This document shows, one piece after another, positions 45,461 through 52,101 of a stretch of 52,101 bases of DNA (position 1 is the first letter of the stretch; every line of letters starts with the position of its first letter). The notes under the pieces were generated by a model. That model was not told where the DNA came from. It ran no database searches and saw only the letters and a program-made list of their open reading frames with translations. Origin of the DNA: Verrucomicrobiota bacterium (GTDB lineage: Bacteria > Verrucomicrobiota > Verrucomicrobiia > Opitutales > UBA953); contig JAPLTU010000049.1 of the NCBI GenBank assembly GCA_026397965.1, positions 1 to 52,101 on the forward strand, in the 5' to 3' direction. Position numbers and translations under genes: made by a program.

Positions 45461-46321
45461 ATGGTTCCAGCCATCACCAATCTATCGTGCTATAAATTCG
45501 CTCCGCTCGAGCAACTCGAGGCCTGGCGAGAACGGCTCTTAGCGGCCTGTCAGGATCAGGGATTAAAAGGCACCATTTTATTGGCTCCGGAAGGGATTAA
45601 CTTTTTCATCGCCGGGAGTGCCGCGCAGTTGGACACCGTGGTCACCTTGATTCGAACCATTCCGGGTTTGGCTGAAATCAAGCCGAAGGAGAGCCCCAGT
45701 CATAACCAACCGTTCAAGCGGATGTTGGTTAAGGTTAAGAAGGAAATCATCGCCTTCGGGGTCGAAGGGGTCGATCCGGCCAGGAAGCCTGCACCCAAGA
45801 TCTCAGCTCGTCAGTTGAAGGAATGGCTGGATGAGGGTCGACCTTTGCAGCTTTTGGATACGCGTAACGATTACGAGGTCAGGCTCGGCACCTTCCGCGG
45901 TGCGATTATTCCGGGCATTAACAATTTCCGCGATTTTCCTGAGGCCGTGCAAAAGCTCGACCCCAGCCTAAAGGATCAACCTGTCGTGATGTTTTGTACC
46001 GGCGGCATTCGTTGCGAGAAAGCCGGCCCTTACATGGAACTTCAGGGTTACAAAAACATCCTTCAGTTAGATGGCGGCATCCTGAAATATTTCGAAGAAG
46101 TCGGCGGCGCCCATTACGACGGTGAATGCTTTGTCTTCGACGAACGCGTCGGCGTTGACTCATCCCTGCACGAGACGGATTCGGTCCTTTGTTATCATTG
46201 CCAGATGCCCTTGCTCCCTTCGGATCTGCGGCATGAACATTATGTCTACGAGCAGAGTTGCCATCATTGTTTCCACGGTAAGCCCAAGGGGCGCGGCAAT
46301 ACCGCTAAGGTGAAGGATTAA
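45461..46321 (+). CDS. trhO: Rhodanese-like tRNA uridine(34) hydroxylase TrhO
   Basis: A protein of 286 residues of the YceA family. The N-terminal domain has the GTILLAPEGINFFIAG segment, and the rhodanese domain runs from about residue 115 with LLDTRNDYEVRLGTF and the catalytic Cys in VMFCTGGIRCEKAG. A C-terminal Cys-rich region (CYHCQMPLLPSDL, CHHCFHG) looks zinc-binding. TrhO makes 5-hydroxyuridine at tRNA position 34 in an O2-dependent way. It is convergent with the HAD gene (9-bp gap). Confidence 0.95.
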   Translation: MVPAITNLSCYKFAPLEQLEAWRERLLAACQDQGLKGTILLAPEGINFFIAGSAAQLDTVVTLIRTIPGLAEIKPKESPSHNQPFKRMLVKVKKEIIAFGVEGVDPARKPAPKISARQLKEWLDEGRPLQLLDTRNDYEVRLGTFRGAIIPGINNFRDFPEAVQKLDPSLKDQPVVMFCTGGIRCEKAGPYMELQGYKNILQLDGGILKYFEEVGGAHYDGECFVFDERVGVDSSLHETDSVLCYHCQMPLLPSDLRHEHYVYEQSCHHCFHGKPKGRGNTAKVKD

Positions 46322-46330
46322 ACGATCCGC

Positions 46331-47164
46331 TCAGCTTAATTCAGCCATTTCGTACCAGTCGCCGTTGGGCAATCGTGCGATAATTTCTTCTTCGTTACTT
46401 TCGGACAGGATGCCACCGCGTACAAGTACGCCGGCTAAGCCCATCTGATGGGCTCCTAAGAGGTCGTGCTCCGGGCTATCGCCGATGGCGATGACGGTTT
46501 CGAGGGGCGGGTTGCCGGCCACGCGCAAAGCGGTTTGGTAAATGTCGGGGTGGGGTTTACCAAAGAACCTTACCTTGGCTCCCAGCTTAGACAGTTCACG
46601 TCCGATCGCCCCAGCGGAGGGTCGAATACCCTGGGGGGTGAGCATTTCGAAGTCGGGATTGCAGACTAAGATTTCCACGCCCCGTCGAGCGGCGGCGCTT
46701 AGTTCCTGAACCTGGGCCCTCCAATCACGATCGGGCTCTTGGCTGGCGGCGAGGATGATACCATCGGCATTGTCAGCCGTCACAATTGTAAAACCAAACG
46801 TATCGAAGCCGTAGTCGTCACCGACTTTTCCTGAGATGTGCACGCATGCACCGCGCTTGAAACTGTCCCCGACCGTTCCGTGTCTGATCGCATCTTGGGT
46901 AGCATCGCCGGAGGTGACGACGGCGTCAAAGTGTTCGTCATTGAAGCCGAATTTTCCTAAACGAGCGCGATTATGTTGTCCGGACTTGGCAGAGTTGGAG
47001 AGCACGATGACCTTACCGCCTTTTTGACGGTAGAGGCGGAGTGCTTCAGCCGCTTTAGGATAAGGGGTCTGACCGTCATGCATCGTCCCGAACTGATCGA
47101 GAAGTATCACCCGATAGTGTGGAGGTAGCCCGGAAAGTCCGCTAATGGACTGTAAACTTTTCAT
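46331..47164 (-). CDS. HAD class IIA hydrolase-like protein (TIGR01459 type)
   Basis: A protein of 277 residues from the ATG at 47164, overlapping the kinase stop as ATGA. Motif I is LLDQFGTMHDG (D23). The residue two places after the nucleophile is Phe, as in the TIGR01459 branch, rather than the Asp of common HAD phosphatases. Motif II is VIVLSNSAKSG and motif III/IV IAIGDSPEHDLLGAHQMGL. The family is close to NagD. Given the coupled FGGY kinase, action on a sugar phosphate is inferred, but the reaction is unknown. Confidence 0.87.
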   Translation of the reverse strand: MKSLQSISGLSGLPPHYRVILLDQFGTMHDGQTPYPKAAEALRLYRQKGGKVIVLSNSAKSGQHNRARLGKFGFNDEHFDAVVTSGDATQDAIRHGTVGDSFKRGACVHISGKVGDDYGFDTFGFTIVTADNADGIILAASQEPDRDWRAQVQELSAAARRGVEILVCNPDFEMLTPQGIRPSAGAIGRELSKLGAKVRFFGKPHPDIYQTALRVAGNPPLETVIAIGDSPEHDLLGAHQMGLAGVLVRGGILSESNEEEIIARLPNGDWYEMAELS

Positions 47165-48447
47165 GGGTTGATCATTTTTCCCGTGAGACCCAGCCAAGCC
47201 AGTCGGGCGGTTCCCGCGGCCGCTTCCTCGCTCCAGGATGGGAGCAAGGGAACCTTTAAAGCCTGGGCACGAAGTTGCATCCAGGTTTTATTCTTCGAGC
47301 CGCCGCCGGCATGTCGTACCGTGTTGAGGGTTGGTCCGCCCCATTCGGCGAGGCGGGCATAACCTAAGCGCTCAACCTCACTGAAGCCCTCCAGGATCGC
47401 TTGCAGATACTCGGCATCTTCGGCCGGTCGAGGGCTCAGGCGTGGCATCATCTGCGGATCAGCGATGGGAAATCTTTCGCCGATCGATGGGAGTGGGTAG
47501 TAATCCAAACCGACTATTTTTTCGGGGCGCATTTTATCGTCCAGAGCTTCCATTTGTTGCGGACTAAAGAGAGGGAGCAAAGTTTTACCTCCGCAATTTG
47601 AGGCACCGCCGGCGAGCCATTGATCACCTAAGCGGTGACTATAAATCCCAAACTGGGGAGCGAAGATCGGTTGAGCACTTAAAATTTTAAGAACGATGGT
47701 TGAGCCAAGCGCCGTGGTCGCGTCGCCGATATTGCTGGCACCGCTGGCGAGGAAGGTCGCGCAACCATCGGTCGTGCCGGCCGCGATGATGATGCCTTCG
47801 GGGATGCCGAGGGCGATGGCCGCCTGCGCCGAGACGTGTCCGATCGGCGTGCCGACCGGCACGACTTCGGGGAGGAGGCCTGGTGAGAGTCCGAAGTCGC
47901 GGAGCCAATCCGGCCAGCACCGGCTGACGGGATCGTAACCCGTCTTCAGCGCGTTGTTCTCATCGGTCTGCCAGTTCGTGGCGCCCAGGCAGCCGTTGAT
48001 CCAATCAGCTTGGTGGATGATGCAGTGTAGTCGCGGCAGTTTGACCCAATCCAGCGCGCGGGCGGCCGGAGAGGTGGCGCCGTGAGCCGCACTTTCGCGA
48101 GGGGCGAGAGTCTTTATCTTTGCGGAGAGATCGCCGGTGTCGGCGTCATCATACATGCGTGCCGCGGCAAGGGGGCGGTTGTGGTTGTCGACCGGCAGGA
48201 TCGTGCCCGAGGTGGCGTCAACCGCGATGGCTCGGGCGGCGGATAGGTCGAGGTTTTGGCCGAGTTCGTCTAAGGCCGTGCGACAACCATTCCACCAATC
48301 TTCCGGGGATTGTTCGCGTCGGGCTCCCGTGGCCTTGGTGGCCGGTAGCGGCGCCGAACCTATGCCGAGAATCTTGCCGGAGGCGGCGACGGCGACGGCA
48401 CGGACTCCGGAGGTACCGAGGTCGAGTCCGATGACGAAGCCGTGCAT
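47161..48447 (-). CDS. FGGY-family carbohydrate kinase
   Basis: A protein of 428 residues. The phosphate-1 motif is GLDLGTSGVRAVAVA (about residues 7-21), AIAVDATSGTILPVD follows, and the adenosine/phosphate-2 signature AGGGSKNKTWMQLRAQ is near residues 384-399. The closest remembered group is the D-ribulose/xylulose kinase branch found in plants and cyanobacteria, shorter than typical xylulokinases (about 480-500 residues). The sugar specificity cannot be fixed. It is translationally coupled to the HAD gene. Confidence 0.9.
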   Translation of the reverse strand: MHGFVIGLDLGTSGVRAVAVAASGKILGIGSAPLPATKATGARREQSPEDWWNGCRTALDELGQNLDLSAARAIAVDATSGTILPVDNHNRPLAAARMYDDADTGDLSAKIKTLAPRESAAHGATSPAARALDWVKLPRLHCIIHQADWINGCLGATNWQTDENNALKTGYDPVSRCWPDWLRDFGLSPGLLPEVVPVGTPIGHVSAQAAIALGIPEGIIIAAGTTDGCATFLASGASNIGDATTALGSTIVLKILSAQPIFAPQFGIYSHRLGDQWLAGGASNCGGKTLLPLFSPQQMEALDDKMRPEKIVGLDYYPLPSIGERFPIADPQMMPRLSPRPAEDAEYLQAILEGFSEVERLGYARLAEWGGPTLNTVRHAGGGSKNKTWMQLRAQALKVPLLPSWSEEAAAGTARLAWLGLTGKMINP

Positions 48448-48502
48448 ACGGCATTATTGAGGGGCGGGGAACGACTGGGCAAGAAGCGATGCCAAACGCT
48501 CG

Positions 48503-49777
48503 TCACCTTGGGGTCAGTTCATCCCAACTCTTGAGGCCGCAGGTCTTCAGGTAAGGTTCGGCGGCGGCTTTCCATCCTGGCGTATCGGCGGCCTGAAATA
48601 GATTCCAGATCGGCCGCTTCTGATCAGGTTCGGAGATGGTTCCCGGCTTGTTACTCCAGAGTCCGAGTCGCAGTCCGCCTTCCTTGGCGTTGTCGACATG
48701 ACGATGATAGTGGAAGGCGTCGACGGCATCGCCGAGGCGTAAGACCTTTTCCCACGCATAGGCGTAGGCCGTGGCCTGTTCGGTGAGTGCTTCGGGGCGC
48801 TGGGTGACATCGAAGCCTTGTTCTGTGAAGCTGAGGCGACGTGGTTTTCCGGCGTAAAGCATTTCGGGCGTCGCCAGTTTTTTAGTCAAGACCTCGAGGT
48901 TCTTGAACGTTACCTTCGGCGTGGAGTCATCGAAAGTCACCTTGTCGAGCCAAGTGCGCGGATCGCGGAGATTCGAAGGGTAAGGGTGGAAGGCCAGGTT
49001 CCAATCGAAGTCGCCGCGTTCACGAGCACGCTTCGCGAACAGTTCGACCAAAGTGCGACCCGGGCAGGCCTGAAGTGGGTCGCGATGATTCTTGGCCGTC
49101 CAGTTGTGCTCCAATGAGAGATAAACCCGGGCGTTCGCCGAATGATGGCGCAGAGATTCCCAGGCGAGGCGAACCTGATCTTCGTATTGCGTGGCGACTT
49201 CTTCAACCGTCGCGAGACCCATCTGATGCCATTCATGATGCGAGTTCACTTCGTTGCTGACGATCCAGCCCCAGACGCGTCCGTGCGTGGCATTAACCGA
49301 AGACCATCGTCGGGCGATGAAGTCGGTAAGTGCCTTGTAGCAGGCGCGTCCTTCGGGGGTCACCGTGTTGGCGGCCATCGTTGTGCCTTTGACCGGATCG
49401 GCTTGCGGGTGGATGGTCAGATTCCGAATGCGTTCGTTGGGCGAGCGATAAGTGATGACGATGAGCGTGACCACAACTCCTTGGTCGCTCAGGGGCTGGA
49501 TGTGCCGGTCCATCGACTCAACGTATTTCTGGTTGAGTGAGAAGGTGAAGCCATCCGCCGAAGCGGTGAGCTGTCCGGGCTTTGCTTCTTTCTCCGGGGA
49601 GAGTAGGCCATTGAGCGTGATGTTGATGCCAGCGTGATGAATGCCGAGTTCGAGGGCGTCGGGAATCATCTGGACCTGGAGGCCCTTGGGGCTGCTCGTG
49701 GTCGGGAAGGGCGTCGCATCGGGCGTAGCGAACGCCTTCAAGAATGAGCACAAGTAGGCTAGAAGCAGCAGACGCAT
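48503..49777 (-). CDS. Exported DUF5722-like protein, glycoside-hydrolase-like fold
   Basis: A protein of 424 residues. The ATG at 49777 gives a signal peptide (MRLLLLAYLCSFLKAFATPD); the longer frame to 49945 runs through the divergent sulfatase leader and is rejected. Features fit a TIM-barrel glycosidase-like protein: WGWIVSNEVNSHHEW (an Asn-Glu pair at the end of a strand), LEHNWTAKN, NLAFHPYP and RLSFTEQGFD (a second Glu near the C-terminus). The two Glu positions could be acid/base and nucleophile, but no GH family assignment is certain. It is divergent from a sulfatase (94-bp gap). Confidence 0.8.
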   Translation of the reverse strand: MRLLLLAYLCSFLKAFATPDATPFPTTSSPKGLQVQMIPDALELGIHHAGINITLNGLLSPEKEAKPGQLTASADGFTFSLNQKYVESMDRHIQPLSDQGVVVTLIVITYRSPNERIRNLTIHPQADPVKGTTMAANTVTPEGRACYKALTDFIARRWSSVNATHGRVWGWIVSNEVNSHHEWHQMGLATVEEVATQYEDQVRLAWESLRHHSANARVYLSLEHNWTAKNHRDPLQACPGRTLVELFAKRARERGDFDWNLAFHPYPSNLRDPRTWLDKVTFDDSTPKVTFKNLEVLTKKLATPEMLYAGKPRRLSFTEQGFDVTQRPEALTEQATAYAYAWEKVLRLGDAVDAFHYHRHVDNAKEGGLRLGLWSNKPGTISEPDQKRPIWNLFQAADTPGWKAAAEPYLKTCGLKSWDELTPR

Positions 49778-49871
49778 GAAAAGGGAGACAGGTGAGCGTA
49801 AGGAAGGTTTCAATCGTAAAGGTTGCCGATTGACCGACGAGGACTCGCCCTCATTAATCTTCATTACCCCT

Positions 49872-51461
49872 ATGCGACTCCTAGCACTTTTTCTCTGTCT
49901 GGTCGGCGGCCAATTGTCCGGCGCTCCCGCCAAGCAGCCTAACATCGTCTTTATCTTTTCCGACGACCATGCTTACCAGGCCATCAGCGCTTACGGCGAT
50001 GCCCGGAAGCTGAATCAGACCCCGAATATCGATCGCCTCGCCCAGGAAGGCATGCGCTTCGACCGGGCCTTGGTCACGAACTCGATTTGCGGTCCCAGCC
50101 GCGCCGTGATCCTGACCGGCAAGTACTCCCACCTGAACGGTTTTTATAACAACACCAATTCGGTCTTTAACGGCGAACAGCTGACCTTCCCTAAGCTTCT
50201 CCAGAAGGCTGGTTACCAGACCGCGATGGTCGGCAAGTGGCATCTGGGTACCGACCCCACCGGTTTCGATTTCTGGCAGGTCCTCCCTGGGCAAGGCGTG
50301 TACTATAACCCGCCCATGAAGACCGTTCAGGGTATGATCAAGACCGAGGGTTACGTGACAGATATCATTACCGATACTTCGTTGGACTGGTTGAAAAACC
50401 GGGACAAGAACAAGCCCTTCATGCTGATGTGTCAGCAAAAGGCACCCCATCGCGAATGGGAGCCTAACCTCAAGGACCTTAATTTTGATAACGATCGCGT
50501 CTATGCCGAGCCGCCCACGCTGTTTGATAACTACGCCAACCGCGATAAGGTCGTGGGCGAAAATGACATGACTATCGAGAAGACCATGGTGCCTAAGGAT
50601 CTCAAACTGGTGCGCCCTCCCCAATTAAGCGAAGCCCAGGCCAAGGTCTGGGACGCTTATTATGAGCCCCGCAATGCGGCTTATCGTAAGGCAGACCCCA
50701 AGGGGGCTGACCTCGTGCGCTGGCGCTATCAGCGCTACATGCATGACTACCTGGCGTGCGTGAAGTCCGTCGATGACAGCGTCGGTCGCGTCCTCAAATA
50801 CCTCACAGACGAAGGCCTCGCGGAAAACACCATCGTCATCTATTCTTCCGACCAAGGTTTCTACCTCGGTGAGCACGGTTGGTTCGATAAACGCTGGATC
50901 TTCGAAGAATCCGTGCGCACGCCTTTGTTGGTTCGCTGGCCTGGAGTGGTTCAGCCTGGCTCGACGAGCAAAGCTTTAGTTTCGAACGTGGATTACGCCG
51001 CGACTTTCCTGACGATGGCCGGCGTGCCCGTGCCAGCGGAGATGCAGGGACGAAGCCTTACCAACATCATGGCCGGTCAGGAACCAGCCGATTGGCGTAA
51101 GGAGTTCTATTATCACTATTACGAATACCCATCGCCTCACCACGTCTCGCCGCATTACGGCATCATCACCGATCGCTATAAGCTGGTCCGTTACTATGCT
51201 CATGGCGAAGAGCGTTCGGATCTCTTTGATAGCGAGAAAGACCCGCTGGAATTAAAGAGTTTCTTCGGGCAGAAGGACTACGCCGACGTCCAGGCCGACC
51301 TTGAAAACCGGCTCAAGCAGCTTCGCGAAACCTTGAAGGTGCCAGCGGTCGACGACCCGATGGCCACCGGAGAAAGAAAGCGGAATGACGCCAACGGGCC
51401 GGGTGGTAAGGGTAAAGGAAAGGGCGGCCAGAAAAAAACTGTTCCTGAAGCCGCTAAGTAG
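49872..51461 (+). CDS. Exported sulfatase, N-acetylglucosamine-6-sulfatase-like
   Basis: A protein of 529 residues from the ATG at 49872 with a signal peptide (MRLLALFLCLVGGQLSG). The metal motif is IFSDDHA and the formylglycine Cys is C73 in CGPSRAV. MVGKWHLGTDPTGFDFW, CQQKAPHREWEP and SSDQGFYLGEHGWFDKRW match S1 sulfatases close to glucosamine-6-sulfatase/mucin-desulfating types. A Gly/Lys-rich tail follows the fold (GKGKGKGGQKKTVPEAAK). It is divergent from the DUF5722-like gene and convergent with another sulfatase (7-bp gap). The enzyme likely acts on sulfated amino sugars or related glycans. Confidence 0.92.
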   Translation: MRLLALFLCLVGGQLSGAPAKQPNIVFIFSDDHAYQAISAYGDARKLNQTPNIDRLAQEGMRFDRALVTNSICGPSRAVILTGKYSHLNGFYNNTNSVFNGEQLTFPKLLQKAGYQTAMVGKWHLGTDPTGFDFWQVLPGQGVYYNPPMKTVQGMIKTEGYVTDIITDTSLDWLKNRDKNKPFMLMCQQKAPHREWEPNLKDLNFDNDRVYAEPPTLFDNYANRDKVVGENDMTIEKTMVPKDLKLVRPPQLSEAQAKVWDAYYEPRNAAYRKADPKGADLVRWRYQRYMHDYLACVKSVDDSVGRVLKYLTDEGLAENTIVIYSSDQGFYLGEHGWFDKRWIFEESVRTPLLVRWPGVVQPGSTSKALVSNVDYAATFLTMAGVPVPAEMQGRSLTNIMAGQEPADWRKEFYYHYYEYPSPHHVSPHYGIITDRYKLVRYYAHGEERSDLFDSEKDPLELKSFFGQKDYADVQADLENRLKQLRETLKVPAVDDPMATGERKRNDANGPGGKGKGKGGQKKTVPEAAK

Positions 51462-51468
51462 TCCTCCG

Positions 51469-52101
51469 TTATTCTCCCGCCTTTGCCGCGGCCTTCTTGC
51501 CCTTAGCCTTGCCGGCATTATCTGCGGCAGGGTCGTAGGCTGGGTTGGTAGTCGGATATTGGGCGTCGACGGATTTCAGCCAAGCGTCGAGACGGGCGCG
51601 CAGGGCCTTGGCGCGATCAGGCTCAGTGACAGCCAAATCCTTGGTCTCACTGACATCGGTCGCGACGTTGTACATTTCATCATGACCGTCTTCGTAAAAG
51701 TGAACGAGGCGATAGTCCCCGCTGCGGATGGCACTGTAGGGGGTGGCGCCTCCAGGGTGATAATGCGGGTAGTGCCAGAAGATCGTGTCCCGGTCGGGCT
51801 TGGCTCCAGATTTTAACAAGGAGGCCAAACTGTTGCCGTCGATCAAGGATTGGAGAGGTTTGATGCCGGTCATCTCCAAGACCGTGGGGTAAATATCGAT
51901 GGATATCGCCGGCGTCGGCTCGAGGGTGCCAGCTTTGGTGACGCCGGGCCAGAACATGATGAGCGGCACGCGAACGCCCCCTTCGAAGGCCGAGCCCTTA
52001 CCCGCGCGCAGGGGACTGTTGTCGGTCGTGCCGATGAGCCCGCCGTTGTCGCTGGTGAAAATGATGATGGTCTGCTAATCGATTTTTAGGCGCTTTAAGG
52101 C
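51469..52101 (-). pseudogene. Partial sulfatase (C-terminal part) with in-frame TAG
   Basis: The C-terminal part of an S1 sulfatase continues beyond the window. Reading back from the stop, the frame shows IIIFTSDNGGL, SPLRAGKGSAFEGGVRVPLIMFWPG, DIYPTVLEMTGI and the terminal Lys/Ala tail AGKAKGKKAAAKAGE. At 52075-52077 an amber TAG interrupts the frame just before QTIIIFTSDNGG, and the eight codons upstream of it (ALKRLKID) still read as the same sulfatase. So the gene is either disrupted, or the base is an error close to the edge; a downstream GTG start at 51969 would lack the catalytic half. The FGly motif lies outside the window. Confidence 0.75.

Overview
The window looks like chromosomal DNA from a GC-rich member of the PVC group, most likely Verrucomicrobiota (Opitutae-like). 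I infer this from several signals together: PVC-type heme-binding dehydrogenases fused to HEAT and cytochrome c domains, several exported sulfatases, a fused CcsB/CcsA cytochrome c assembly protein, a RpoD with a long Lys/Ala/Pro-rich N-terminus, and a DnaG whose zinc ligands are mostly lost. Coding density is high, most genes are on the minus strand, and 1-4 bp stop/start overlaps (ATGA, GTGA, TTGA, TGATG) are frequent. No tRNA, rRNA, CRISPR array, prophage or intact transposase gene was seen.

Layout. 1-266: non-coding, with a 46-bp tandem duplication and one hairpin element. 267-5365 (+): a broken ceramidase-like gene, a PVC dehydrogenase/cytochrome and a Tat-exported Gfo/Idh/MocA oxidoreductase. 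5366-8788: a repeat-rich island carrying an azoreductase and a sulfatase between two long direct repeats. 8789-15623: assimilatory sulfate reduction (cysNC, cysD, cysH, cysI) plus two siroheme enzymes (SUMT and a chelatase). 15715-17065: two tandem exported thioredoxins. 17071-24713: GluQ, a Nif3-like protein, a LolA-like protein, SecG, RecF, a LysM lipoprotein, an epimerase, an MnmM-like methyltransferase, MenB and a small unknown protein. 24720-33480 (-): a long co-directional run made of a sulfatase, a ccs-linked lipoprotein, CcsBA, a NusG paralog, YhcH, an esterase, PyrF and IspD. 33618-39226: YchF, a small lipoprotein, RpoD and DnaG. 39364-44408: a TPR lipoprotein and a 1447-residue multidomain dehydrogenase/cytochrome. 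44522-46321: two divergent tRNA-modification genes, trmO and trhO. 46331-48447: a coupled HAD protein and FGGY sugar kinase. 48503-52101: a DUF5722-like protein and two more sulfatases, the last cut by the window edge and carrying an in-frame TAG.

How it fits together. The exported enzymes (four sulfatases, an esterase, a DUF5722-like protein, a ceramidase-like protein, two cytochrome-type dehydrogenases and a Tat oxidoreductase) suggest growth on sulfated or otherwise complex glycans, with oxidation of sugars or polyols feeding the respiratory chain. CcsBA would attach heme to the CxxCH sites of the dehydrogenases, and MenB points to menaquinone. The cys cluster makes sulfide from sulfate and the adjacent SUMT and chelatase supply siroheme for CysI.

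The most unusual non-coding signal is a family of dispersed stem-loops (161-194, 5950-6007, 6707-6806, 8592-8740). Their outer ends resemble AGGTAGGG and CCCTACCT, while their inner arms differ from copy to copy yet remain self-complementary.
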